The notes below the pieces were generated by a model. It did no database searches, was not told where the DNA came from, and was given only the letters and a program-made list of their open reading frames with translations. Below, in pieces: positions 51,347 through 62,925 of a stretch of DNA of 64,000 bases. The DNA lies in assembly GCA_001312405.1 (NCBI GenBank), contig BBDR01000003.1, forward strand, positions 310,001 to 374,000, given 5' to 3'. Source of the stretch: Clostridium sp. NkU-1 (lineage in GTDB: Bacteria > Bacillota_A > Clostridia > Lachnospirales > Lachnospiraceae). The position numbers and the translations under genes are program-made. Numbering within the stretch: the stretch's first letter is position 1; each line of letters starts with the position of its first letter.

Positions 51347-53172
51347 CTATATTTTGGAGATTTCGGAGCACTTTTTGTAATAGTGTTTCGCATAACGATA
51401 CATGATTATGGTATATTCACCAAATTCCTCCCCTAAGGCTGCCTTGTATACTGCCCAAAGGCTCCACAGGAAGCCGCCAAGAGCCATATAAGCGTAAATG
51501 GTGAACCGCTCTTCCTCAGAAGGCTCCCGTTCCAGGTAGATCCTTATGAGGTCATCTGTTTCTTCCTCATTTAAATAGGAGTAAATTGCGCTCATGCCGA
51601 TGTCTATAAGGGGATCGCACATTCCGGAATATTCCCAGTCAATTAAACGCACGCCACCGTCAGGCATCATTAAAAAGTTGTCGACCACTGTATCAATATG
51701 GGAAAGGACTTTCTTATGTCCCAGGCTGTCCAGCCGGTTCATAAGCTCAGTCATCTGTGTGCGGACCAGGTTGTAATCGTCAAACAGGATATCCCCGTGG
51801 GCTTTACATAGCTTTTCGTAGAAATCGATCCGTTCACGAATGTCAAAGGAATGGTCAACCTTAAGCCCGGATTTGTGGAGCTTTCGTACGACTGCCATGC
51901 AGCGTTCCATTTCTTCCCGGCAGTAAGGATTGGCATTGTGGGTGTCTTCATAAAATTCTGCAATCTTATATCCGGTTTCTCCATTAAAATAAATAACCTT
52001 TTCTGTGATATCCAGTCCGCTCAGGACGTCATAAACCGCTTTTTCCTGCTGCCGGTTGATCAGGAGATCCGTACCGGGTCCCGGGATGCGGCAGATATAA
52101 TGGCGGTCCTTGATCTTAAACAGGAAGGATTTGTTGGTCATGCCCGATTTTAAGCACCGTATTTCTGTGATTTCTGATTCCGGCACATGGAATACTGTAG
52201 ATACTAATTCCATGGCTTCATTATCGGAATGGCGCTGGTATTTTAGGTCAAAGCGGCGAAGCTCTTCCAGGTTTTCGAATTCATATACCTCGTCAGCCGG
52301 TCTTCGGTTGATGAATAAATCAATGTCCTGTTTTGTTTCGGGGATATGAGGCAGCCTTTTTGCTGCTTCCCCGGATAACATTTCCATGTAGACATTTTCC
52401 CAGTAGAATTGCTCTGTCCCGGGAAGCTGGTAATAATTCTCTAATACGGTCAGGAACTGCTCTGAGAATGATTTTGAGAAGAAAACAGGCCCGTACATCA
52501 CCCATTTGTCCTGGCCGCCTACGGATACATTTAAAATGCGTCCCTTCTTATTATAATCAAGGCACCATTCGGAGGTTTCCCCTTCCATGAATGACGCAGA
52601 GTACCATGCACCGCTTTCGTAGGCATGATACATGTTGTGGCGCATCCAGTTGTCAGAAGAGAGGACATACATATTTCTTCCGCGGAGAAGTTCACGGGCG
52701 TGATAAATGGTGGTCAGGGTGTTTTTCTGGGAATATTCGGGATTATATAAAAGCTTAACCTGATATTTGTCTATAAGGTACTCAAATTTTTCTTTTAAGT
52801 ATCCGACCACAATGGTAATGTCCCTGATTCCTGCTTCGTGAAGCTGGCGGATCTGCCGCTCGATCATGCGCTCTCCGAATACTTCCAGCAGACCTTTGGG
52901 GGTTTCGAAGGTTAAGGGGACGAAACGGGAGCCAAAGCCTGCAGCGATGATGACGCGCCGTCTACTTCATTATTATTTAGAAGGGCCTGCCCTGCTGGGA
53001 GAAGCTCGTATAAATCATTGCCGTTTCCAAGATTAATATATTTTTTTTCTATGCATTCCTTTATTAGGTTATTAACGGTTCCCAGGGAAACGCTAAGCTC
53101 TTTCGATAAATCTCTCTGTGTGACTGCCGGGTTTTCCAGAATGGAACGGCAGATGATGACATTACGATCCAT
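51347..53172 (-). CDS. Fusion of HTH domain, LicC-like cytidylyltransferase and LicA-like choline kinase (apparent frameshift)
   Basis: This protein of about 608 residues has three parts. Residues 1-70 are a winged helix-turn-helix (CRSILENPAVTQRDLSKELSVSLGTVNNLIKECIEKKYI). Residues 75-300 are a sugar/choline-phosphate nucleotidyltransferase whose start VIIAAGFGSRFVPLTFETPKG is restored by one base near 52957, followed by YVLSSDNWMRHNMY. The rest is a choline/ethanolamine kinase-like phosphotransferase with LSHIDTVVDNFLMMPDGGVRLIDWEYSG (catalytic loop and DxE). It would phosphorylate choline and activate it as CDP-choline. GGAGG precedes ATG 53172. Substrate is inferred from LicA/LicC. Confidence 0.84.
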
Positions 53173-53864
53173 AGTCGTTTGACCTCCATGTAGTTTATAA
53201 TTGGTAAATTAGCGTAGGGTGTTCAGAATTTGTTATTATTATAGATATATGAACATTATACCATTGAAATGGTAAATTGCAATAGGAGATTATGATGGGA
53301 TTGTATATAGAAGATTGTGATAGAAGGTTGAAGTGAAGGACTGTAATAAAATTGTCGGTGAGGCTTGGTTATAGAGACTTGAAGATTGATTATAATAGGC
53401 TGTTTAATCTCTTATATTATTTAGTTCTATTATTAACAAGGATTATTATATATAGAAGTGAAAGTGGCGGGAATCGATTGAAAGGGATCATTGTTTTCTG
53501 CTGCTAGGACTCCTCTTTTAATAGTGTTTATGAAGGAAAAACTGATGAATAAGTCTTAAAATGCAGGATTGTACTTATATAAATACAATTTTCTTGAGAA
53601 AAATCATTTTCGTAATGATTATGTAAGAAAATGCACAGAGAAATGTTATAGCATTTTTCCACAATTTGTATTATACTATACCATGTGATGGAGGAATTGA
53701 TAGCTTCTGGCGGAAATGTAAATATTTTTTTTGTTTTGCAAATAATGCAAAAAAAGTAAAAAAAGGTATTGATAATTTCCATTATAGGAAGTATAATTAC
53801 CTCGTAATGCAATTAGGAATTTCGAAGAGTATTTCAAAAAGAAAAAAAGGAGAGTGCATTAATT
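53173..53864 (+). other. AT-rich intergenic region between divergent genes
   Basis: No credible gene is seen in 692 bases. The left end holds the promoter and palindrome of the choline fusion gene. A small AATCATT-TTCGT-AATGATT hairpin lies near 53607-53625. A TATTAT/TATACT-rich stretch near 53670-53682 may be the promoter of the next gene; AAAAAGGAGAG precedes its ATG. Base composition changes here from mixed to strongly AT-rich. Confidence 0.55.
53255..53282 (-). promoter_or_regulatory. Promoter with internal palindromic operator before the choline fusion gene
   Basis: On the minus strand TTGCAA (53277-53282), a 16-base spacer and TATAAT (53255-53260) form a good promoter. A perfect inverted repeat TACCATT-GA-AATGGTA (53259-53274) fills the spacer. 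This is a classic operator position, and the gene product itself carries a helix-turn-helix. Confidence 0.7.
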
Positions 53865-55604
53865 ATGAGAAAGCAGACAAAGTTAGTTGCTGTATTATCT
53901 ACAGCAGCACTGCTGGCATTAGGCGCTTCCATGTCCTCTTTCGCAGCAACTGGCTGGCAGGAAGAAAATGGTACATGGGTGTACTATGACAAGAACGGCG
54001 ACACAGTAACAGAGAAATGGGCAAAATCCGGTGATAACTGGTTTTGGCTGAATGATGATGGCGAGATGGGTACCGATGCTCTTGTTGAATACAACGACAA
54101 CTACTACTATGTAGATGAGAACGGTGCTATGGTAACCAATAAGTGGGTTTCCATTGAAAATGATAACTATGATGCGACGGCGAGGATGAGCCAGTAAATC
54201 ATTGGTATTATTTCGGTTCTAATGGTAAGGCTTTCAAGACCTCTAACACCAGCAATACAGCTTCTTTCAAGACTGTTAATGGCAAGAAGTACATCTTTGA
54301 TAGCGAAGGCAAGATGTTATATGGCTGGATTGATGAGAATGGTGAAAGAAAAACTGATGATAATGCTTGGCGTGATGGCCTGTACTACTGTGGCGATGAG
54401 AATGACGGAGCACAGAGCAATGGTTGGGCATTCCTTCATATTAAAGATGATCAGTGGGATAATGATGATAAGATAGGTTATTCTGATGCCAATACTTTTG
54501 ATGATGAAGAACAGGATCGTTGGTTCTACTTCAAAGACAACGGCAAGAAGCTGGTTAAGAAAAAAAGGTGAGACCATCAATGGCAAAAAGTACAGCTTTG
54601 ACGAAGAAGGCCGTATGAATGCTGAATGGGTTAACTGGGATTCCACACCTGCAACAGCTTCTCAGGGATCAACAGATAGAGCAGACTACAGCAAGGGATT
54701 CAGATATTTTGGAAATCCTGAAGATGGTGCCAGAGTAACAAAAGGCTGGTTCCAGGTAGTTCCAGGTTCCTATTTAGATGAAGGTGATTATAATGATGAC
54801 TCTGAGAACTGGTATTATGCCGATAAAGATGGCAAACTGGTTGCTGGAGAAATGAAAACCATCAATGGCAAAAAGTATGCTTTCAAAGAGAGCGGCGCTA
54901 TGGTTGATGGATACAAATTCATCAAATTAGCTTCTGACAAGAAGACAATTGTTGATATCGTAGATAACGATGTAGATGACAAAACTCCTACTATCACTGG
55001 CGTTCCAGAAGCTTGGGAAAACACCATTATCGGAGAACAGGATAGCTGGAAGTTTGATACAACTGATGGTTTCAAGAAGCATGCTTTTGCTTGGGAACTT
55101 TCCGGTTATGAACTTTACTATTTCGGTTCCGGCGATGATGGCGCTATGAAGACTAATAAGGCGAATATGACAATTGATGGTGATTCTCATTCCTTCTTAT
55201 TTAACAAATCCGGAAGCTATAAGGGCGCTGGTAAGACTGGTATTGATAACAAGAAGTACTATCAGTCAGGTATGTTGCTGACAGCAGAAAAAGAAGATAA
55301 ATATGCTGTAGTTGCAACTCTGTCCAAGAGCGGAAAGATCGTTGCAGCCGTGACCTTGACAACAGATGAATTCTTAAACGATGTAATGAAGGTAGGAAAT
55401 ACTGCATCTGCAGATGGTAAATTCACAGAACTCTATGATGTAGCAAGCAAAGTTGATGAATTTAAAGCCGATGGTATAGAATTCAACTTAGTTAATACTT
55501 CTGGTACAGTACAGAAGAATAAAGAAAAAGCCAAAGATGGCAATGATCGTTGCTACAAAGTAAATGCTAGTGGTAAAATTACAAGCGTTTTCGTTGAAAA
55601 ATAA
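53865..55604 (+). CDS. Secreted acidic cell-wall-binding repeat protein (apparent frameshifts)
   Basis: This secreted protein of about 580 residues starts with a signal peptide (KLVAVLSTAALLALGASMSSFAA). Irregular cell-wall-binding repeats follow (WQEENGTWVYYDKNGDTVTEKW, NNYYYVDENGAMVTNKW-like, NGKKYIFDSEGKMLYGW) and are unusually rich in Asp, Asn and Glu compared with the two other repeat proteins here. The C-terminal 130 residues (YAVVATLSKSGKIVAAVTLTTDEFLNDV) match no family I recognise. Breaks near 54170 and at A7 near 54562 are each restored by one base. A strong ribosome site suggests high expression. Confidence 0.8.
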
Positions 55605-56415
55605 AAAATGGCTTTGTGCTGATATTTGGAGCGGGATTATTATAAATCCCGCTCCATTATTGTATCGAAAACTAAAAGTCTATTACCTGAAGTTTAATAT
55701 TTACCATTATATTACACCTCTTGAATATTATAAATAATACGGTTATAATAGTACAATATTGTGGATTGATATTGTTTAAAGAATATGAGTCATGTTATTA
55801 CATATATAATCTTCTGGAAGTACAAAGGTAGATATTGATGGAAAGACTTATATATTTTACTATCCCCAACACAAGGTGGCAGAGAGTGTATTATTTTTAC
55901 ACCTGGAGATAGAAAATCATATCAGGTATAACAATGGTCATTGTGAGGTTTTTACAATTACATTTGTATGATTTTTAAATGATGTTGATATGGCCTATGC
56001 CGAACTGATATAAGTGTTTACATGTGATTCTAATTAAGGACCAATAAAAGCTGCCTAGAGATACCTCATTAGATTGTAGAAATTGTATCTTCTTCAATTA
56101 AGCATCTGGATTAATATACGAGCTATCCTTATATTGAACTGCTGGAGTTTGAGAATATTGGATTGTGGATTCGTCATAGTAAGCTATTTTGCTATATGGC
56201 ATGAAACATGATGATAGGCTTGTTCTCTATTTGTTTGATAGTTTCATCAAAGTTAACATGGCAATTTGCAAATTGGCTTTTCCAATTTGCATTTGTCATA
56301 TTGCTTTGACAGAAAATCAGGGGTGCTAAAAAGAAGATTTTTGAGCCAGATGCATTGATGCTTGTGATGGTCTCGTTTACGAAGAAAGGAATGCATATGT
56401 TGGGAAATACCCATT
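55605..56415 (+). other. Gene-free AT-rich stretch with possible gene debris
   Basis: After the terminator at 55627 about 755 bases carry no credible open gene. A short frame near 55830 reads VDIDGKTYIFYYP, reminiscent of the cell-wall repeat proteins. Other short frames look like decay. Nothing regulatory could be assigned with confidence; the Wzy-like gene starts at 56416. Confidence 0.5.
55627..55660 (+). terminator. Terminator of the 53865-55604 gene
   Basis: TGGAGCGGGATT (55627-55638) pairs with AATCCCGCTCCA (55645-55656), followed by TTATT. Confidence 0.85.
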
Positions 56416-57937
56416 ATGATTCAGAAAAAAAGAGTTTTTTTATCTATAATTCTCGGAATATATGTGGTTTTAGTAGGAGTTGGACTTCCTCTTATTGTTA
56501 GAAATCGTTATTTTGATATTCTTATAGTTAAATATTACTATTATTGTACTTGTACAATTTTGATGGTTATATTAATTACAGGATATTTTATTGTAACAGG
56601 GGTAAAGCAACTATCTCTAAAGAATTTTCTGAAAAGCTGTACTGTGGCAGATTATGCTGTATTGATATATTTACTGGTTGCTATTATATCTACTATCACA
56701 TCAGATTACCTATTTGAATCGTTTTGGGGTAACGAGGGGAGATTTACAGGCCTTTTTTTAATCATCTGGTATGTGGCCAGTTATTTTTGTGTAAGTAGAC
56801 TTTGGAAGTTTAAGAATTGGTATATTGATATTATTCTAGCTGCAGGAATGCTTGTCTGTCTTTTTGGGATTACTGATTATTTTAAATTAGATATTTTTCA
56901 TTTTAAAGTTGCCATGGTTCCAGAGCAAAGGGCAATGTTTACATCAACAATAGGAAATATAAATACCTATACTGCATATGTAGGTATTTTGACAGCCATT
57001 GCGACAGTTTTATTTGCGACAGATAGAAAATTCAAGAATATGTTATGGCACTATTTCTGCATGGTGATCAGCTTTTTTTGCCATTGTTATGGGGGTTAGT
57101 GACAACGCATATCTTTCTTTAGGAGCATTATTTGGCTTTTTGCCATTGTATTTGTTTAAAAACGAAAACGGAATTCAAAGATATGTCATTGTATTGGCGA
57201 CATTTTTTTCTGTTATTCAATGTATTGACTGGATTAATGGTTACTTTGGTAATGGCGTTCTGGGAATAGAAAGCGCTTTCGATGTAATAATAAAATTTCA
57301 AGGATTGCCTTTTTTGGTAATAGGTTTGTGGGGAATTGTAATACTCTGGTATTTTACCACCTATAAAAGACAACATGAAGTTAAGGAATTTGGAAATTTG
57401 TTAAGATATCTATGGATGGCATTTCTTTTCCTAATTATTTTAACTGTATTGTATGCTCTTTATGACTGTAACGTAGCTGGCAATGTAAGTAGATATGGTA
57501 GTTTGAACTCGTATCTTCTCTTTAATGATGATTGGGGAACGCATAGGGGATATATCTGGAGAAAGGCTATGGAATGCTATCAGAATTTATCTATATGGAA
57601 AAAAATCGTGGGATTTGGACCTGAAACCTTTGGCATTTTAGTAGTACGGAAGACTATAAATAATCCTTATAATCAATTATTTGATAGTGCACACAATGAA
57701 TATCTGCATATGTTAACTACGGTTGGACTTGCGGGATTGGCAGCTTATTTGTTTTTTTTATTTGAATATGTAAGGAAATGCATTTATGATAAAGATAAGG
57801 CACCATATATAATGGCAATAATGTTTGGTGTTATATGCTATTGTATACAGGCCTTTGTAAACCTTAACCTTCCTATTGTTACACCTGTGTTCTGGCTTTT
57901 GTTGGGAATGGGGGCTGCAAAGTCAATAAAAAAGTAA
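56416..57937 (+). CDS. O-antigen ligase/polymerase family membrane protein, Wzy_C-like (apparent frameshift)
   Basis: This polytopic protein of about 507 residues has the O-antigen ligase/polymerase layout: many helices, a large external loop with GTHRGYIWRKAMECYQNLSIWKKIVGFGPETF, then NQLFDSAHNEYLHMLTTVGLAGLAAYLFFLF, which holds the conserved His. It would polymerise or ligate lipid-linked repeats at the outer membrane face. The T7 run near 57070 breaks the frame. First gene of the AT-rich cluster, and not preceded by an obvious strong promoter. Confidence 0.8.
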
Positions 57938-57957
57938 TTATAAGGCGTCAATTATAC

Positions 57958-58009
57958 ACTTCAAATGTTGGTGAATCTTATTTCTTTTCACAGCATTTGA
58001 AGTTTTTTA
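57958..58009 (+). terminator. Terminator of the Wzy-like gene
   Basis: ACTTCAAATG (57958-57967) pairs with CATTTGAAGT (57994-58003), followed by six T. Confidence 0.85.
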
Positions 58010-58072
58010 ATGGAAAGGTAAAATATTCATAAAATATTAAAAAAATAACAGCTCTTTTTGTCTTGCAGAAGA

Positions 58073-58102
58073 TTGTACTTAGTATGAGAAATATGTTATA
58101 CT
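58073..58102 (+). promoter_or_regulatory. Promoter of the sugar transferase operon
   Basis: TTGTAC (58073-58078), an 18-base spacer and TATACT (58097-58102), with a TG two bases before the -10 hexamer. The ATG follows at 58156. Confidence 0.7.
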
Positions 58103-58155
58103 AAAAAGGCTTTAAGAATTGGAATAGAATAATGACGAATAAAGGTGTATTTTAG

Positions 58156-59505
58156 ATGAAGGTAAATCAGAAATATAAAAGACTCATAAGGGTGTTCTTC
58201 ACTTTTGGGATTACATCAATGTTGATTGGATTGTATGGTTGGACTTGGATTGGCCATTATAACAGAATTATTGAATTTCCTTTTTTTTCGCCGAGGAAAT
58301 TGGATGATGATTTTCCTTTATGGAGTTCTACTTATTCTTTTTATGAGCATATATGGAGGATTTAAAGTTGGATATTTAAAAAAGGGGAATTTGATATATT
58401 CGCAAATTTTGGCTGTCATTTTTACAAACGTTTTTACATACTTGCAGATTGCGGTTTTGGATAAGCATTTTCTAAGTCCGTTACAATTAATAAACATGAC
58501 TGGGCTAGATTTTTTGGCTATTATAAGTTGGACTCTGGCATATCAATGGTTTTACGGAAAGATATTTCCGCCTAGGAAAATGCTTTTGATTTCTGGGAGG
58601 AGATCAGACTATCATCTTGCAGAAAAGATTAATTCAAGAGAAGATAAATATGAGATATGTCGAACGATTAATATTCAACAGGGAATTTTTTTTCTGCAGC
58701 AGGAAATACTGAAGTATGATGGAGTTATCATTGGTGACATTCCATCACACGAACGAAATTTGATTTTAAAATATTGCTTCGCAAATTCCATTCGCACTTA
58801 TAATGTTCCAAAGATATCAGATATTTTGTTGAAGAGTTCGGTGGAATTGAATTTATTTGATTCACCACTCTTTCTATCAAGAAATGAAGGGATGACCATT
58901 GAACAGCTATTTATCAAGCGGTTAGTGGATATCGCAGGGTCTTTGATAGGAATAGTGGTAGCCACTCCTCTTTTTTTTAATTATAAGCTTTTTGATCAGG
59001 CTTACAGATAAAGGACCAGCTTTTTTTCAAACAGGCAAGACTGACAATAAACGGCAAAATATTTTATATTTATAAATTCCGAACCATGATCCAAGAGGCA
59101 GAAGAAGATGGGGTAGCTCGTTTGGCAGAAGAAGGAGATTCTAGGATATTGCCTATTGGGCATTTCCTGAGGAGGACGAGGCTGGACGAGTTGCCCCAGC
59201 TTTTTAATATATTAAGGGGAGATATGTCCTTAGTAGGTCCTAGGCCAGAGCGGCCGGAATTGGTTGAAGAAATACTTAAGGATATACCGGAATTTACATA
59301 TAGGACGAAGGTGAAGGCTGGACTCACGGGGTATGCACAGATTTATGGGAAGTATAATACGACAGCATATGATAAACTAAAACTCGATCTGACCTATATT
59401 CGGAATTATTCATTACTTTTGGATTTAAAATTGATATTTATGACTCCTAAGATTATGTTTATGAAAGAGGCCACAGAGGGGGTGCACTCAAATATTGAAA
59501 AGTAA
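58156..59505 (+). CDS. Initiating polyprenyl glycosylphosphotransferase (apparent frameshifts)
   Basis: This is the WbaP/CpsE-like sugar transferase that starts each repeat unit by moving a sugar-1-phosphate to undecaprenyl phosphate. Several N-terminal helices, a middle nucleotide-binding-like region (MLLISGRRSDYHLAEKI), then the catalytic bacterial sugar transferase domain: FIKRLVDIAGSLIGIVVATPLF, FYIYKFRTM, LRRTRLDELPQLFNILRGDMSLVGPRPERPE and KAGLTGYAQIYGKYNTTAYDKL. Breaks at T runs near 58288, 58975 and 59022 join to about 449 residues. A clear promoter precedes it. Confidence 0.87.
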
Positions 59506-59586
59506 ATTCATGAAGCATAGTGTTTTTTTGACCTGGATTGCTTAGGAGGAGTTAGTGAATGAAAGGTATAATGAAAAGGGTACAAA

Positions 59587-60646
59587 ATGAGTAGAAGAAT
59601 TAGAGTGTTACATGTCTTGAAATCTTCTTCGTATTCGGGGGCAGAAAATGTTGCTATTACTATCATTAAGCACCTTAATGATGATTTTGAAACGGCGTAT
59701 TTGGCTACGAGAGGAGAAATAGAAGTTGTTTTAAGAAAAGAAGGCATCTGTTATTTTTTATTAGATAGATTTACTAGGGAAAATATTAAAAAAATAATTG
59801 AAGAATATCAGCCGGATATAGTACATGCTCATGATTTTACTGCAACGGTCCTCTGCGCAATGGTTTTGCAACGTTTTCGCTTGATTTCTCATCTTCATTA
59901 TGATCCACCATGGGTTTGCAATTGGAATTTGCGCACTATAGCTTATTTGTGTTGTGAAAAGAGGATAAGTAAAGTGCTAACCGTATCAACAGATATGTTT
60001 CAAAATATGGTGTTTGCTAGTAAGTTTAATGAAAAGGTCAGAGTTGTAAAAAAATCCTTTGGATGCAGAATGTATTAAGCAAAAGGCAAACGATGTACTG
60101 TATGATAATCTTTTGCCTAACGATATTATATTTGTTGGTCGCTTTGTAGAGCAAAAAAAATCCGCAGCGTTTTATTCACTTAGTAGAAATGCTGAAAAAA
60201 AGCAGGTTTGATTAAATTGCGCTGCATGATGTTGGGTGATGGTGAACTATTAGAGGAATGCCGAAAGATGGTAAAAGACATTGGGCTAGAAGAGAATGTT
60301 CAGCTATTAGGATTTCAAAGCAATTCATACGCTTATATGAATAAATCTTCGTTACTGTGCGTTACCTCAAGGTGGGAGGGGTTTGGACTGGTGATTGCTG
60401 AAGCTAATATTTTAGGCGTACCGGTATTATCGACTAAAACATCAGGAGCCTGTGAAGTTTTGGGGGAAGAGGCATGGGGAATTTGTGAAACTGATGAGGA
60501 ATTTGTAGAAAAGGCCAAAAAAACTCTTGACAGATCCCATTCAATATAAAAGCAAAAGTTTAGAGGCAGTAAAAAGGGTGAAGCGTTTTAGTGATATGAA
60601 AGCCTATATGTCTCATATAGTTTCTATTTATAAAGACGAGGTGTAG
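59587..60646 (+). CDS. GT4 glycosyltransferase (apparent frameshifts)
   Basis: This family 4 glycosyltransferase begins IRVLHVLKSSSYSGAENVAITIIKHL (donor-fold glycine loop), then PDIVHAHDFTATVLCAMVL, LISHLHYDPPW and, in the second Rossmann domain, FVGRFVEQKNPQRFIHLVEML, LLGFQSNSYAYM and SRWEGFGLVIAEANILGVPVL (E-x7-E). The conserved chain is broken at A7 near 60053, A8 near 60157, near 60208 and A7 near 60520; the true end is TAG 60644-60646. About 352 residues. Confidence 0.82.
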
Positions 60647-60647
60647 A

Positions 60648-61580
60648 GTGGTTGTAGTATATTCTTGTAATGATAGGTATGTTTACCAAACGATTATATC
60701 AATGGTATCATTAATAAAGCATAATTTAGATGTGAAAATTTATCTTATTTCTGACAATATAAATTTAGATAATATAAAAGTTATAGAATGTGTATTAGAG
60801 AGGTATAATCAAATAGTAAATGTCATTTACGCAGATGATATTTTAAATGATATATTTTTAAATCAAAAGGACAGACACCCTAGGACTATTTACACCAAAC
60901 TGTTTTTAAATAACATTGTTGAAGAACCAAAGCTGCTGTATTTGGATAGTGATATCATTGTTACTGGTTCTCTGGAAGAGTTGTTTCAGAGAAATATGAA
61001 CAATGAGATTATAGCAGGAGTTTTAATGCCTTACTCAAAAAAAGATAAAGAATAATACAAATTAAATTTTGATAACAAATATATTTGCGATGGTGTAGTT
61101 CTGTTTAATATGAGAAGGTGGAAGGAAGAAAATATAAGTGAAGCATGTAGAAATTATATAAATAAATATAATGGAAATCCTCCAATGCAAAGTGAGGGGA
61201 CGCTTAATTATGTGTGTCGCCATGGCATAGGAATATTAAAACCGGAATTTAATGTCATGCCTTCTATGCTCATGTATTCTGGAAATCAAATAAGACGTTT
61301 ATTTAGAGCAACGGTTTATTATGGGAATGATGAGATAGAAGCGGCCAAAGCTAAGTATAAGATTATTCATTTTATGAATGAACTCTATGAACGTCCTTGG
61401 TTTAAACCGAGCAGACATCCCTTGAAGGAGGAGTATTTAAAAATAGAAAAAGAAATTTTTGGAGGAAAGACCATAAAGCCATCTGTTATTTCTAAGCATA
61501 CTTTAATGACTGCATGGTTGGCAGAACATTTGCCTTTTTGGATATTTTTGCGGTTGTATCATTTGAAAAATAGAATGTAA
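60648..61580 (+). CDS. GT8 glycosyltransferase interrupted by an in-frame stop
   Basis: This is a family 8 (LgtC/GspA-like) retaining glycosyltransferase. YSCNDRYVYQTIISMVSLIKH starts the fold, TIYTKLFLNN and LLYLDSDIIVTGSLEELF carry the DxD metal site, and YICDGVVLFNMRRWKEENI and KYKIIHFMNE are the later motifs. A TAA at 61053-61055 interrupts the frame between KDKE and YKLNFDNKYICDG, and both sides are in the same frame, so this looks like a point mutation rather than the frameshifts seen elsewhere. GTG 60648 is the likely start. Confidence 0.78.
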
Positions 61581-61651
61581 TTATAGTATGAAAAATAAAG
61601 CATAATCGAGTAAAATCCATCCTAATAAACATAAAATAAGGAAAATCAACT

Positions 61652-62881
61652 ATGAAACTATGGAGATTAATTGAGAAATTTAGACGAGTATGGCGTGAAG
61701 GCGGATTATTGATAGCGATAAAGCGTGTCTTTCATTTTATAGGTAATTTAAAGGGAAGAAAAATTAGAAGGGAAGATATTCGAAATGTCAAAAAGAATAA
61801 AGGTACTATATTATTTATTAATGGTTGTTGTGTAGAAAATCCAATTAGGTATCGAGTTCTCCACCAAATGGAGCAGTTAAAAGAGGCAGGGATTTCCTGC
61901 GCAAAGATTTATTCAGAGGACATCGAACTAGAGATGGAGAAGAATTACCAACTATTTATTTTTTATCGTTGTGAATATACAGAGAATATAGCTGAATTTA
62001 TAGGACGGGCAAAGAGTCATCAAAAACGAGTGTGCTTTGATATTGACGATTTAATTACTGATACAAAATATACGAATCAGTTACCTTTTGTCCAAGAATT
62101 TTCTTTAGCTTATAAAAAGGTTTTTGACACTAGCGTTATGCTCATTGGAAAAACTCTAAGTCTTTGCGATATCGCTATTGTGACAACAGAAGCTTTAGCG
62201 GAAGAACTGGGGAAGGTGGTGCAAGAGACTTATATTAATCGAAATACTGCATCGAAAGAAATGGTTATATATGCAGAAGAGGCATTAAAATCTCCAAAAT
62301 ATGATTCAAAATATATATGGCTAGGATATTTTAGTGGGAGCTTGACACATAATAAGGACTTTGAGATAATTAGGCCAGTATTAATGCGAATTCTAGAGGA
62401 GTATACACAAATTGGCTTGATTTTAGTAGGAGAATTAGAAACTTCAGATGAGATAAATAGATTTGGTGAGAGAATTATGAAAATGGGAATGACAAGTTGG
62501 CAGGAATTACCCAAGTTGATTGTTCGTGCAGATGTTAACCTCGCTCCTTTGGAGGATACGATATTTAACCGTTCAAAATCAGAAATTAAATGGATAGAAG
62601 CCGCACTCGTCAAGGTGCCAACAGTTGCGAGTAACATAGGTGCATTCAAGACTATGATTGAAGATGGAATGACAGGAATCTTATGTGAAAATATAGAAGA
62701 TTCTTGGTATAAAGGCATATGCAGAATTATTGATGACAAAACGGAAAGATTGAGAATAGCAGAGAATGCGTATAAGTATGTAATGAGTAATTGTACGACT
62801 ATTGGAAAGTGTCAGGAATATGCTGACTTTATTCAGAGTCAAATGCTGAGAAGTAATAATCGAATTGATGAGATGTTATGA
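61652..62881 (+). CDS. GT4-like glycosyltransferase, intact
   Basis: This 409-residue protein resembles the glycosyltransferase 1/4 superfamily. NKGTILFINGCCVENPIRYRVLHQMEQLKEAGI and VCFDIDDLITDTKY (the FDIDD motif of this subgroup) are in the first half. IWLGYFSGSLTHNKDFEIIRPVLMRIL, ADVNLAPLEDTIFNRSKSEIKWIEAALVKVPTVASNIG is the C-terminal donor site. IDDLI proteins of this type accompany rhamnan and O-antigen clusters. Substrates are unknown. Confidence 0.82.
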   Translation: MKLWRLIEKFRRVWREGGLLIAIKRVFHFIGNLKGRKIRREDIRNVKKNKGTILFINGCCVENPIRYRVLHQMEQLKEAGISCAKIYSEDIELEMEKNYQLFIFYRCEYTENIAEFIGRAKSHQKRVCFDIDDLITDTKYTNQLPFVQEFSLAYKKVFDTSVMLIGKTLSLCDIAIVTTEALAEELGKVVQETYINRNTASKEMVIYAEEALKSPKYDSKYIWLGYFSGSLTHNKDFEIIRPVLMRILEEYTQIGLILVGELETSDEINRFGERIMKMGMTSWQELPKLIVRADVNLAPLEDTIFNRSKSEIKWIEAALVKVPTVASNIGAFKTMIEDGMTGILCENIEDSWYKGICRIIDDKTERLRIAENAYKYVMSNCTTIGKCQEYADFIQSQMLRSNNRIDEML

Positions 62882-62925
62882 AATATTTAAGCTACAAATA
62901 GAAACTTTGGATATAGGAGTAACAA

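Noticed and set aside
53694..53740. Possible cyclic-di-GMP or other riboswitch before the 53.9 kb gene
   Set aside because: The conserved GNRA-loop and receptor sequences are not present; only short hairpins are seen.
55830..55900. Short frame VDIDGKTYIFYYP as a real gene
   Set aside because: It has no start with a ribosome site and ends soon after; at most it is debris of a repeat protein.
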